Origin: DAOUKH01 sp965207995
GTDB lineage: Bacteria > Chloroflexota > Dehalococcoidia > SHYB01
DNA: 64,000 nt
Direction: 5' to 3'
NCBI GenBank assembly: GCA_965207995.1
Contig: OZ242299.1
Location: 806,001 to 870,000 of the forward strand
The notes below the pieces were generated by a model that saw only the letters and a list, made by a program, of their open reading frames with translations, had not been told where the DNA came from and made no database searches. The position numbers and the translations under genes are program-made. Shown in pieces: positions 46,012 through 54,831 of the stretch (position 1 is its first letter; every line of letters starts with the position of its first letter).

Positions 46012-46017
46012 TATGCT
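46012..46017 (+). promoter_or_regulatory. -10 element TATGCT before the crotonase operon
   Basis: GTATGCTAG, 77 nt before the crotonase start. The same TATGCTAG occurs before the CoA-transferase at 62923. Confidence 0.3.
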
Positions 46018-46094
46018 AGAAGGGCCTTCCATGATGGCCTGAGGGGCGGCGAGGGTGCCCCCGGGCACGAGAGCGAAGGCATGGTGAGGACCTC

Positions 46095-46886
46095 ATGCAC
46101 TACGTCGATTTGATCGTGGAGAAGCGCGACCACGTCGCCACGATCACCTTCAACCGCCCCGAGCGGCTCAACGCCTTCCGCCGGCACACCTACCACGAGA
46201 TGTTGGAGGCCCTGGCCGACATCGACGCCGACGAGGATGTCCACTCGGTGATCCTGGCCGCCAACGGGCGCGGCTTCTGCACCGGGCACGACATGGGCGA
46301 GGCGCCGCAGCCGCCGGAGCTCCGACTCAGCCGGCACGCCGGCGGGCGCAAGTACTCCGACATCTGCGAGGCGCTGCTTCAGCTTCGGCAGCCGCTCGTC
46401 GCGGCGATCAACGGCTGGTGCGCCGCGGGCGGCTTCGGCTTCGCGCTCTGCTGCGACGTCCTGATCGCCGGCGAGGAAGCCCGGTTCTACAACCCACAGA
46501 TCAAGTTCGGCTATCCCAGCCTTCCCGGCGTCGGGGCGCTGCTCAATCTCTACACCTCGCCGGCCGTCACCAAAGACATCATCCTCGGCCGCCGCAACGT
46601 CGACGCGCAGGATGCGCTGCGCATGGGCATCGTCAGCCGGGTTGTCCCCAACGACCGCCTCCTCGATGAGGCCTGGTCCGTCGCCGCAAAGATGGCCGAG
46701 ACCCCGCCCGACATCATGGCGATGCAGCGCGAGATGATGAACCGTATCTGGATCGCGCAGTCGGGCGCCTACCTCTCTTTGGTCACGGGCCGCGACACCG
46801 CCATCGCGGGTCACTCCCTCCCCGACTGGGAAGAGACCGAGGCGGACTGGAAGAACCAGACCCGCGACGTCGACATCAAACACTAG
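46095..46886 (+). CDS. crotonase-family (enoyl-CoA hydratase-like) protein
   Basis: 263 residues with the crotonase fold: FNRPERLNAF (19-28), the first oxyanion segment GRGFCTGHDM (58-67), and the second, WCAAGGFGFALCCD. The two Glu of classic enoyl-CoA hydratase are replaced: the PEi.lG motif reads PQIKFG (Gln135) and the second Glu is Asp161 (VTKDIILG). It may therefore be an isomerase, a dehydratase or a different lyase. A GAGG ribosome-binding site is 5 nt before the start. The thioesterase gene follows after 13 bp. Confidence 0.87.
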   Translation: MHYVDLIVEKRDHVATITFNRPERLNAFRRHTYHEMLEALADIDADEDVHSVILAANGRGFCTGHDMGEAPQPPELRLSRHAGGRKYSDICEALLQLRQPLVAAINGWCAAGGFGFALCCDVLIAGEEARFYNPQIKFGYPSLPGVGALLNLYTSPAVTKDIILGRRNVDAQDALRMGIVSRVVPNDRLLDEAWSVAAKMAETPPDIMAMQREMMNRIWIAQSGAYLSLVTGRDTAIAGHSLPDWEETEADWKNQTRDVDIKH

Positions 46887-46899
46887 GAGCCCGATTCCC

Positions 46900-47334
46900 A
46901 TGCCAATGAATCCCACGGAACAGCACGCCCGCTTCGATAAGCAGGGCTACTCCCAGCACCTCGGCATCGAGTTCGACCACGTCGAGGAAGGCTACGCTCG
47001 CCTAAGGATGCCGGTGAAGGATTTTCACCTGCAGAGCGCCCTGACGGCGCACGGCGGGATCGTGGCCACTATCGCCGACGCCTGCTCGGCCCAGGCCCTC
47101 TTCACCGTCCTCAAGGACGATGAGATCTTCTCCTCCGTCGAGCTCAAGGTGAACTACCTCAGCCCCGGCCTGCCCGGACACACCCTGATCGGCGAGGGCC
47201 GCATCATCCGCCGCGGCGGGCGAATCGCCCTCGGCGACATGGAAGTGACGGATGAGGAGTCGGGGCGCCTTGTCGCCAAGGGCCTGCACACCTTCCTGAT
47301 CCAGAAAGACCCCGGAGCAAGCGCGCCGAAATGA
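46900..47334 (+). CDS. PaaI-type hot-dog thioesterase
   Basis: 144 residues. The conserved catalytic helix is HGGIVATIADACSAQALF with the usual HGG and an Asp (D65) on the helix, followed by VELKVNYLSPGLPG. It hydrolyses acyl-CoAs, probably the product of the crotonase gene. Its stop overlaps the next start by 4 bp. Confidence 0.9.
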   Translation: MPMNPTEQHARFDKQGYSQHLGIEFDHVEEGYARLRMPVKDFHLQSALTAHGGIVATIADACSAQALFTVLKDDEIFSSVELKVNYLSPGLPGHTLIGEGRIIRRGGRIALGDMEVTDEESGRLVAKGLHTFLIQKDPGASAPK

Positions 47335-48056
47335 GCAGTTGGCGCGGACGTATCGGCATCGTCGTCTCGCCGCCGAACACGATCTGCGAGATCGAGTTCA
47401 ACGCGATGGCCCCCGAGGGGGTGACCATCCACGCCAGCCGGATGTACCGCACCGGCGAGCCGAAGGAACTGACGCGCGAGGTCCTCAAGTCCACCAACGA
47501 CGACCTCGAGCGCGCCACCGCGGGCCTCAAGCCGGTGCGCCCCGACATCGTCACCTTCGCCCACACTCTGGGCTCGATGATCGACGGCGCGGCCTACGAC
47601 CGCGGTCTGGTGACCATGATGGAGGCCGCGGCCGGCTGTCCCGCCGTCACCACGTCGATTGCACTCCTCGAGGTCATCGAGGCGCTGGACATCAAGAGCA
47701 TCGCCATCGCCGCGCCGTATACCGAAAAGCTCACGCCGATCGAGACCGACTATCTCGCCGAAGCCGCTCCGGACCTTGCCGTGGTCAACGACTATTCCGT
47801 CGGGGCCCCGACCGGCTATGCCATCGGTGAGCTTCCGCCGCAGTCCGCCTACGAGGCCGGGCGCAGGGCCGACCACCCCGACGCCGAGGCCCTGTTCATT
47901 AGCGGCACGAATTGGTTATCATCCCCCGTGCTCGACGTCCTGGAGGACGATCTGGGGAAGCCGGTCTTCGGAGCGAACCAAATTACGCTGTGGGCCTGCC
48001 TCAAGCGGCTCGGCGTCACCCCGGTCTCCGGCCCGGGGTCGCTCCTCCGAGGCTAG
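47331..48056 (+). CDS. Asp/Glu racemase-fold protein (maleate isomerase / arylmalonate decarboxylase family) lacking both cysteines
   Basis: 241 residues. The fold and order match maleate cis-trans isomerase and arylmalonate decarboxylase: GIVVSPPNTICEIEFNAM at the start, PDIVTFAHTLGS, ALLEVIEALDIKSIAIAAPY, ALFISGTNWLSSPVL, and GKPVFGANQITLWACL. The catalytic cysteines normally sit where this protein has His78 (AHTLGS instead of ACTSGS) and Gly192 (SGTN instead of SCTN), so neither is present. Whatever it does, it is not the textbook isomerase mechanism. ATGA-type overlap with the thioesterase gene. Confidence 0.8.
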   Translation: MSSWRGRIGIVVSPPNTICEIEFNAMAPEGVTIHASRMYRTGEPKELTREVLKSTNDDLERATAGLKPVRPDIVTFAHTLGSMIDGAAYDRGLVTMMEAAAGCPAVTTSIALLEVIEALDIKSIAIAAPYTEKLTPIETDYLAEAAPDLAVVNDYSVGAPTGYAIGELPPQSAYEAGRRADHPDAEALFISGTNWLSSPVLDVLEDDLGKPVFGANQITLWACLKRLGVTPVSGPGSLLRG

Positions 48057-48114
48057 CCCGCGACCGGCCCCGGCAGCCTTTCGAGCGCCCACCCCAACCC
48101 GAAGGAGCCACCAC

Positions 48115-48690
48115 ATGGCCGACATCACCATTGACCCGAAACACACCGCGCTGCTCGTGCTCGACTACCTCGTCGGCATCGTCAGCGACGAGCCGCGCCG
48201 GGCGGCCCTCGCCAACGCCGTCCCAGTGGTCAAAGCGGCGCGCGACGCCGGCGTCACCATCATCTACGGCACCCTTGCCTTCGAGGACGATTACCCGGTC
48301 GTTCACCCGCGGAACTGGAGTCTGACCAACTTCCGCGCCGGCGGCCGTTTCCGGCGGGGCACCGAGGACACGAATGTCCACCCCGACGTCGCCCCCCAGC
48401 CCGGCGACATCGTCATCGAGCGCCAGCGCGCCGGCATCTTCTCCGGCACCGCCCTCGACCTCATCCTGCACTCCCGCGACATCGGCCAGCTCGCCATGTT
48501 CGGGATCAGCACCGGCGGCCAGGTGCTCTCAGCGGTGCGCTGGGGCGTCGACCTCGACTACGACCAATACGTCATCGAGGACTGCTGCGCCGACCGCGAC
48601 GAGGAAGTCCAGCGCGTGCTCATGACCAAGGTGCTCCCCATGCACTCCAAGGTCATCTCGTCCGAGACCTTCCTCGCGGCCATTGCCTAG
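48115..48690 (+). CDS. isochorismatase / cysteine-hydrolase fold protein without the catalytic Cys
   Basis: 191 residues, isochorismatase fold. Asp17 (LLVLDYLVG) is in place. The usual Lys is Arg103 (VIERQRAGIFSGT), and the nucleophilic Cys of the GvaTnvCV motif is Gln136 (GISTGGQV). True isochorismatases also lack the Cys, so the protein can still be an enzyme, but not a nicotinamidase-type amidase. A GAAGGAG ribosome-binding site is 7 nt before ATG 48115. Last gene of the cluster. Confidence 0.85.
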   Translation: MADITIDPKHTALLVLDYLVGIVSDEPRRAALANAVPVVKAARDAGVTIIYGTLAFEDDYPVVHPRNWSLTNFRAGGRFRRGTEDTNVHPDVAPQPGDIVIERQRAGIFSGTALDLILHSRDIGQLAMFGISTGGQVLSAVRWGVDLDYDQYVIEDCCADRDEEVQRVLMTKVLPMHSKVISSETFLAAIA

Positions 48691-48779
48691 CGTCCAAGCC
48701 CTTGCCCCGGCCCCTTGCATGCCCGGAAAGGCAGCGACGCGCAAGGGGTGGTCTCACCTGAAGGAAAGACCCGCCGGTG

Positions 48780-48785
48780 TATAGT
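48780..48785 (+). promoter_or_regulatory. -10 element TATAGT before argJ
   Basis: GTGTATAGTATGG, 35 nt before the argJ start; no clear -35. This marks the break between the catabolic cluster and the arginine genes. Confidence 0.4.
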
Positions 48786-48820
48786 ATGGGGACGATTTTT
48801 TGAGGCTAGGGGAGACGCGC

Positions 48821-50038
48821 ATGACGTCGACGATCGCCCCAATTGAGGGCGGCGGCGTCACCTCGGCGGAGGGGTTTTCCGCGGGGGCGACGTTCGCGGG
48901 GCTGAAGACGTACGGCGAGGATAAGCTCGACTTCGGCCTCCTCGTCTCCGACCGCCCCTGCGCGGTCGCGGGCATGTTCACCCAAAGCGCCATCGTGTCG
49001 CCCTCGGTAACGCTGACGCGCGAGCGCGTGAGCGACGGGCGGGCCCAGGCGGTGGTGGCGAACAGCGGCTGCGCCAACGCGTGCGTGGGACCCCAAGGGC
49101 TGATCGACGCAAAGGCGGCGACGTCGTTGGCGGCGGAGAAGTTAGGCCTGCCGGAGGAGGACGTCCTCATCGCAAGCACCGGCATCATCGGGGTCGAGCT
49201 TCCGATGTCGCTGGTACGGCTCGCGGTCGACAAGGTCGAGACCTCCGGCGACGGCGGGAATCGCTTCGCCCGCGCGATCCTGACTACGGACAGCAAGTCC
49301 AAGGAGGCGGCCGTCTCGTTCGAGGCCGGAGGAAAGCGGTGCGCCGTCGGCGCCGCGGCCAAGGGCGTCGGGATGATTCACCCCGACATGGCGACGCACC
49401 TCAGCTTCATCACCACCGATGCCGCGGTGGAGCCCGGCTTCCTGCAGGAAGCACTCCGCAACGCGGTCAATCGGTCGTTCAACATGGTCACCGTGGACGC
49501 GGACACGAGCACGAACGACAGCGTGCTCCTCCTGGCCAACGGCGCGGCGGGCAACGAGCCGATCCAGGCTGGGACCCCCGAAGCGGCGGAGTTCATCGCC
49601 GCGCTCGACGCGGTGTGCGTTCCGCTCGCCAAGATGATTGCGCGCGACGGCGAGGGGGCGACGAAGCTCATCGAAGTGACCGTCGAGCGGGCGGCTTCCT
49701 ATGAAGACGCCCGGCGGGCGGCGCGGACGGTGGCGAGCTCGGCCCTGGTGAAGGCGGCGGTGCACGGGGGAGACCCCAACTGGGGACGCGTGATGATGGC
49801 GCTGGGACGGAGCGGCGCGCTCGTCGACGAGTCCAAGATCGCCCTCTACATGAACGAGATCTGTGTGTTCGACCAGGGCGCGCCCGTGCCGTTCTTCAAG
49901 GAGGCGGCCCAGGTGACGATGCGCGAAGAGGTGGTATCGGTACGGGCCGACCTCAACGTGGGCGAAGCGGCGGCGACGGCGTGGGGCTGCGATCTGACGG
50001 AAGAGTACGTGCGGTTCAACAGCGAGTACACGACGTAG
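48821..50038 (+). CDS. argJ: bifunctional ornithine/glutamate N-acetyltransferase
   Basis: 405 residues. It transfers the acetyl group from acetylornithine to glutamate and may also use acetyl-CoA, in arginine synthesis. The autoproteolysis site is MATHL, with Thr192 as the new N-terminal nucleophile of the beta chain. The oxyanion site TGIIG is at 120-124, and the C-terminus NSEYTT is typical. Start at ATG 48821, with GGGGAG about 6 nt upstream and TATAGT (48780-48785) as a -10. argB follows after 29 bp. Confidence 0.94.
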   Translation: MTSTIAPIEGGGVTSAEGFSAGATFAGLKTYGEDKLDFGLLVSDRPCAVAGMFTQSAIVSPSVTLTRERVSDGRAQAVVANSGCANACVGPQGLIDAKAATSLAAEKLGLPEEDVLIASTGIIGVELPMSLVRLAVDKVETSGDGGNRFARAILTTDSKSKEAAVSFEAGGKRCAVGAAAKGVGMIHPDMATHLSFITTDAAVEPGFLQEALRNAVNRSFNMVTVDADTSTNDSVLLLANGAAGNEPIQAGTPEAAEFIAALDAVCVPLAKMIARDGEGATKLIEVTVERAASYEDARRAARTVASSALVKAAVHGGDPNWGRVMMALGRSGALVDESKIALYMNEICVFDQGAPVPFFKEAAQVTMREEVVSVRADLNVGEAAATAWGCDLTEEYVRFNSEYTT

Positions 50039-50067
50039 GGCAGCCTCCCGGCTGCCGGCGAGCGGGC

Positions 50068-50844
50068 GTGAGCAGAAGAATACTCATCAAGATCGGCAGG
50101 GGCGCCGCGGGCGAGGGCGATACGACCATTGCCGATCTGGCCTGGCTACAACAAGAGGGGCATCTGCCCATCGTGGTCCATGGGGGCGGCGCGGCGGTCA
50201 CGAACTGGCTCGACCGCCTGGGGACTCCCACCCGCTTCGTCGACGGACTGCGGGTCACGAGCGAAGAGAGCATCGACGTCGTGATCGCGGTGCTGGCGGG
50301 GCTGGCTAACAAGCGGCTGACCGACGCCATCAACGCAGCGGGAGGCCGGGCGGTGGGCCTATCGGGCGCCGACGGACCGATCGCCTACGCGAGGGTCAAG
50401 GACGAAGCCCTAGGGCTCGTCGGCGAGATCGAGCGCATCGATCCGGAGCCGTTGGACTGCCTTCTGAGCGGGGGATTTCTCCCGGTGGTCGCGCCGATCG
50501 GGTGCCTCGCCGACGAAAGCGGGCCAACCGGAACGCTGCTCAACATCAACGCCGATACGATGGCCGCGGCGGTGGGTGCGGCGCTGGGCGCGGACCAGTT
50601 CATCTTTCTGACCGACGTGCCGGGCGTGCTCGGAGCGGACGGGGCCCTGATCCAAGGCCTGACCGCGGAAGAGGCCCGGGGGCTGATCCAAGACGGCGTG
50701 ATCGCGGGCGGGATGATCCCGAAGGCGGAAGCGTGCCTCCGCGCCCTCGAGGGGGTTGAGGAGTCGTTTATTCTTGATGGGAGGAGCCCCGGCATACTGC
50801 GGCATGCAGTGAGCGGGGCCGTCCGCGGAACGCGGATCACCTAA
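50068..50844 (+). CDS. argB: acetylglutamate kinase
   Basis: 258 residues, amino-acid kinase fold. It phosphorylates N-acetylglutamate, the second step of arginine synthesis. Visible: VVHGGGAAVTNWLDRLG, FVDGLRVTSEES, GLSGADG, LLNINADTMAAAVGAALGADQFIFLTDVPGVLG, GGMIPKAEAC. The first glycine loop is unusual (KIGRGAAGEG for KYGGNAM), so a [LysW]-aminoadipate kinase-like role cannot be excluded, but the argJ neighbour favours ArgB. Start GTG 50068 was chosen as the first codon that gives the normal N-terminal strand. Confidence 0.9.
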   Translation: MSRRILIKIGRGAAGEGDTTIADLAWLQQEGHLPIVVHGGGAAVTNWLDRLGTPTRFVDGLRVTSEESIDVVIAVLAGLANKRLTDAINAAGGRAVGLSGADGPIAYARVKDEALGLVGEIERIDPEPLDCLLSGGFLPVVAPIGCLADESGPTGTLLNINADTMAAAVGAALGADQFIFLTDVPGVLGADGALIQGLTAEEARGLIQDGVIAGGMIPKAEACLRALEGVEESFILDGRSPGILRHAVSGAVRGTRIT

Positions 50845-50847
50845 CCC

Positions 50848-53613
50848 ATGGCACAACGACCAGGAGACCGCGACCCAGTCGACATCTTCGGAGAGTTCGG
50901 CAGGGGCGCGCAGAACCTTCCCGTCCGCCGAATCGCCCGATGGGGATTCGCCATCTTGGCGATCATCCTGCTCTTCATCGCGTTGAGCGCGGCGAAGAAC
51001 GTCTGGACGGACTGGCTGTGGTTCGACTCGCTCGGCTATCGAGAGGTTTTCAGCAAGCGGCTGTTCACCCGGATCTGGCTCTTCTTCGCGGGCGCGGGGG
51101 CGTTCCTCCTCTTCTTCCTAGCGAACGCGTGGATCGCGGAGCGGCTGGGCAGGAGCCGGGAGCCGTCGGTGCTACCGCCGGATACCCTCGTGTTGGTACA
51201 GGGGTTCACCCGGATCGGAATAGCGGGCGCGGCGGTCCTCTTCGCGCTGGTGTTCGGCCTCACGGCGTCCGGCCAGTGGGAGAACATGCTGCTCTTCATC
51301 GAGGGCCAGGCGTTCACGGACTCGTTGGGCGCGCCCTTGGCGGACCCGCTCTGGAGTCACAACCCCGCCTTCTACGTCTTCGAGCTGCCGTTCCTACGCT
51401 TCTTCCAGACCTGGTCCTTGGGCGTGATTCTCTTGATGATCCTCGGCGCGGCGGGGATCTACGGCGCCAGTATCGTCAGTCAAGGTTTTCAGTGGCGCTT
51501 CAGCCTGGGAGCGAAGCTTCACCTGGGTATCTTGGTCGGACTGCTGGCGGGCAACGTCGCGGCGAGCTACTGGTACGACATCAACGAGTTGGTGCTGTCG
51601 TCACGGGGCCTCGACGGCACCCTATTCGGGGCGAACGCGACGGATGCCAGCGCAAAGCTGACTGCACTGCGCATCATGATGGCGTTGACGTCTCTGCTGG
51701 CCGTTGCGGCGGTCGTCAGCGTATTTCTCAAGAACCCGCGGGCGCCCTTCATTGGCTTCGGCGTCTGGGCGGTCGCTTCGATCGTGATATTGATGATCTA
51801 TCCCGCGTTGTACCACCGATTCGAGGTGCAGCCGAACGAGCTGGCGCGGGAGACGCCGTACATCGAGTCGAACATCGCGATGACGCGCGAGGCGTACCAG
51901 CTGAACCAGATCGAAGTGCGGCCGTTCGCCGTCGAAGGCGGGATCGAGGCGGATGAGCTTCTGAACAACCGCGCCACGGTGGACAACATCCGGCTATGGG
52001 ACCACCGTCCGCTCCTCGACACGTACAACCAAATCCAGTTCCTGCGCCCGTACTACACCTTTGCCGACGTGGACGTCGACCGGTACGAGATCGACGGGCG
52101 GACGCAGCAGGTGATGCTCGCGGGCCGCGAGCTTTCCCCGGAGCGGCTGCCGCCGGAGGCGCAGAGCTGGGTGGCGCAGCGGCTCCAGTACACCCACGGC
52201 TACGGGGTGGCGATGAGTCCCGTGACCAGCTTCAAGGTGGATGGGAGCCCGGACTTCTTCCTAGAGGACGTGCCGCCCCAAGGCGAGTTCGAGGTCGACC
52301 GGCCCGAGATCTACTACGGGGAGCGTTCGAGCCAATACGTCCTGGTGAACACCAACACGGACGAATTCGACTATCCCGCGGAGGACATCCCCGTCTTTAC
52401 GCAGTACGCAGGGGAGAGCGGGGTGAGCATCGGCTCATTCTGGCGCAAGGCCGCCTTCGCATGGCGTTTCCTCGACTTCAACATCTTGATCAGCGGGGAA
52501 TTGACGCCGGAGAGCCGCATCCTCTATTTCCGGGAGATTACGGACCGAACGCACCGCCTCGCGCCCTTCCTCGAGTTCGACGACGACCCCTACATGGTCG
52601 TGGTCGGCGGCAAGCTGTGGTGGATCCAGGATGCCTTCACCACCACGGGCCGCTTCCCCTATTCGCAGCGGACCGGCGACGCCTTCAACTACATCCGAAA
52701 CAGCGTCAAGGTCGTGGTGGACGCGTATACCGGCGACGTCACCTACTACGTGATCGAGCCCGACGACGCGATCATCCAGACCTACTCGAAGATCTTCCCC
52801 ACCCTATTCACACCGATTGACGAGATGCCGGCAGAGCTGCGGGCGCACATCCGCTACCCCGAAGAGTTGTTCAACGTGCAGGAGTTCATGTTCCGGACCT
52901 ACCACGTAACGGACGCTCGCGCCATCTTCACCAAGGAAGACCTGTGGGACCGGCCGTCGGAGATTTTCTACGACAACCCGCAGCCTATGGAAGCCTACTA
53001 CGTCTCGATGCCCATTCCGGGCGAGGCGGAGGCGGAATTCCTTCTGCTCATTCCCTTCACTCCGCTGAACAAGCCGAACATGATCGCCTGGCTGGCTGCT
53101 AGGAACGACGGGGACAACTACGGGAAGCTCGTGGCGTTCACCTTCCCGAAGGACCAGCAGGTCGACGGGCCGCAGCAGGTCGAGGCGCGCATCAATAACG
53201 ACCCGCGCATCTCACAGCAGTTCACGCTGTGGGGGCAGCAGGGATCGCAGATCATCCGCGGGAACCTGCTCGTCATTCCGCTCGAGCAGTCGCTGCTGTA
53301 CGTCGAGCCGGTCTACCTGCAGGCGGACAATCTTAGGTTCCCCCAACTGAAGCGGGTGATTGTCGCCATCGACGACCAGCGTCCGGTAATGGAGCCGACG
53401 TTGGAGCGGAGCCTGCTCGTGGCGTTCGGACTCGCGCAGCCCACGCCAATCGGTGGGAGCATCGAGATCGGTGATGAGCCGCCGCCAACTCCGGCGCCCG
53501 AGCCGACGCCGAGACCGGCCACCGGCGGGGACGCGCCGGACCTCGACAGGATTATCGAGCAGATCGAACAACTGCTCGAAGAGCTGCGAGAGCTGCGAGA
53601 AACCAGCAGCTAG
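50848..53613 (+). CDS. UPF0182-family membrane protein
   Basis: 921 residues, typical for UPF0182 (COG1615). Seven hydrophobic segments occupy the first third (about 30-320), with DWLWFDSLGYREVFSKRL after the first. A large soluble domain follows, probably outside the cell: YIESNIAMTREAYQL, VDNIRLWDHRPLLDTYNQIQFLRPYYTF, PEIYYGE. The C-terminus has a Pro-rich stretch (PPPTPAPEPTPRPA) and a short coiled coil (IEQIEQLLEELRELRE). Function unknown; widespread in Actinobacteria, Chloroflexota and Cyanobacteria. It begins 3 bp behind argB and ends in a CTAG shared with the next gene on the other strand. Confidence 0.93.
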   Translation: MAQRPGDRDPVDIFGEFGRGAQNLPVRRIARWGFAILAIILLFIALSAAKNVWTDWLWFDSLGYREVFSKRLFTRIWLFFAGAGAFLLFFLANAWIAERLGRSREPSVLPPDTLVLVQGFTRIGIAGAAVLFALVFGLTASGQWENMLLFIEGQAFTDSLGAPLADPLWSHNPAFYVFELPFLRFFQTWSLGVILLMILGAAGIYGASIVSQGFQWRFSLGAKLHLGILVGLLAGNVAASYWYDINELVLSSRGLDGTLFGANATDASAKLTALRIMMALTSLLAVAAVVSVFLKNPRAPFIGFGVWAVASIVILMIYPALYHRFEVQPNELARETPYIESNIAMTREAYQLNQIEVRPFAVEGGIEADELLNNRATVDNIRLWDHRPLLDTYNQIQFLRPYYTFADVDVDRYEIDGRTQQVMLAGRELSPERLPPEAQSWVAQRLQYTHGYGVAMSPVTSFKVDGSPDFFLEDVPPQGEFEVDRPEIYYGERSSQYVLVNTNTDEFDYPAEDIPVFTQYAGESGVSIGSFWRKAAFAWRFLDFNILISGELTPESRILYFREITDRTHRLAPFLEFDDDPYMVVVGGKLWWIQDAFTTTGRFPYSQRTGDAFNYIRNSVKVVVDAYTGDVTYYVIEPDDAIIQTYSKIFPTLFTPIDEMPAELRAHIRYPEELFNVQEFMFRTYHVTDARAIFTKEDLWDRPSEIFYDNPQPMEAYYVSMPIPGEAEAEFLLLIPFTPLNKPNMIAWLAARNDGDNYGKLVAFTFPKDQQVDGPQQVEARINNDPRISQQFTLWGQQGSQIIRGNLLVIPLEQSLLYVEPVYLQADNLRFPQLKRVIVAIDDQRPVMEPTLERSLLVAFGLAQPTPIGGSIEIGDEPPPTPAPEPTPRPATGGDAPDLDRIIEQIEQLLEELRELRETSS

Positions 53614-54821
53614 CGGACGGGCGATTCCTCGGCGCAGCGCCGGAGGGCCCGCCCCAGACCGGCGATGCCGCGCTCGATGTCCTCGATCGGCAGGTGGCTG
53701 AAGGCCAAGCGCAGCGAGCGCTCGCCGCCGTTGGCGTTGTAGAAGGCGCTGCCGGGGACGAAGCCGACGTCCTCGTCGGCGGCGTACGCGCCCAGCTTCC
53801 GCGTCGTCATGCCGCGCGGCAGGGTGAGCCAGACGAAGAAGCCGCCCTCAGGACGCCGCCAGGAAGCGTAACCAGCGCAGTGCTCGTCGAGGGCGTCGAG
53901 CATGGCGTCCCGCTTGCGCCGGTAGTGTTCGATCAGGCCTTCAACGTGCTTGGCGAGGCGCCCATCCTTGGCGAACTGGTAGACGGTCCGCGCGATGAAG
54001 GCCGAGGTGCCCATGTCGTGGCGCACCGAGGTGAGGGCGGCGATGGCGTCTGCGTCTCCCGCCGCCCAGCCGAGCCGCAGCCCCGCGGCGGCGATCTTGC
54101 TGAACGAACCCAGCTTCAGGACCAGACCCGTCTCATCGAGGCTGAGGAGCGAGGGGAGGGGCGCGCCCTCGTAGCGGAGGTCGCCGTAAGCGTCGTCTTC
54201 GGCGACGATGAAGCGGTAGCGGGCCGCGAGGTCGGCGAGTTTCTCGCGCCGCCGCAGGGACATGGTGACGCCGGTCGGGTTGTGGAAGTTGGGGATGGTG
54301 TAGAGGAGCTTTGGCCGCCGGTCCCGCTCGGCGAGACGTTCGAGCAATTCTTCGAGATTGTCGACGTCGAGGCCGTGCTCGTCGATGGGGACGACGGCGA
54401 GGTCGGCGCCGTAGGAGCGGATGGCGCGCAGGGAGCCGGCGAAGGTTGGCGCCTCGACGATAACCACGTCGCGGGGGGCGAGGAAGGCGAAGCAGGCCAG
54501 GGAGAGTGCGTGGGCGCTCCCCGAGGTGAGGACGATCTGCTCTAAGTCGAGGGCGACGCCGTCGGTGTCTCGAGTCCTTTCGGCCAGGAGGCCGCGCAGC
54601 TCTTCGTAGCCGTAGAGGCCGCCGTACTGGAGGGCCCACTGGTCCTCGCGGAGCGCGGTCTCGGCGGCGCGGGCGAGGTCGTCGATGGGGAAGGTCTCGG
54701 GGTCGGGGAGGCCGCCGCCGAAGGTGATGGCGGTCGTCCTCCCCGGGGCCGCCGACCACGACGAGCTGCCGCCCAGGGCCGAAGGGGAGAGCAGGGAACG
54801 AATGTCGATGGCGGAAGACAT
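53610..54821 (-). CDS. PLP-dependent aminotransferase, MocR/LysN-like (fold type I)
   Basis: 403 residues. The PLP lysine is K242 (GSFSKIAAAGLRLGW). PNFHNPTG (177-184), AEDDAYGDLRY (207-217) and LTSGSAHALSL are typical of the group that includes 2-aminoadipate aminotransferase (LysN), kynurenine aminotransferase and the catalytic half of MocR regulators. There is no DNA-binding domain. Start at ATG 54821, 10 bp behind hisF; the longer frame overlaps hisF. It could serve histidinol-phosphate, aromatic or aminoadipate transamination. Confidence 0.87.
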   Translation of the reverse strand: MSSAIDIRSLLSPSALGGSSSWSAAPGRTTAITFGGGLPDPETFPIDDLARAAETALREDQWALQYGGLYGYEELRGLLAERTRDTDGVALDLEQIVLTSGSAHALSLACFAFLAPRDVVIVEAPTFAGSLRAIRSYGADLAVVPIDEHGLDVDNLEELLERLAERDRRPKLLYTIPNFHNPTGVTMSLRRREKLADLAARYRFIVAEDDAYGDLRYEGAPLPSLLSLDETGLVLKLGSFSKIAAAGLRLGWAAGDADAIAALTSVRHDMGTSAFIARTVYQFAKDGRLAKHVEGLIEHYRRKRDAMLDALDEHCAGYASWRRPEGGFFVWLTLPRGMTTRKLGAYAADEDVGFVPGSAFYNANGGERSLRLAFSHLPIEDIERGIAGLGRALRRCAEESPVR

Positions 54822-54831
54822 CGCCGCGCCG

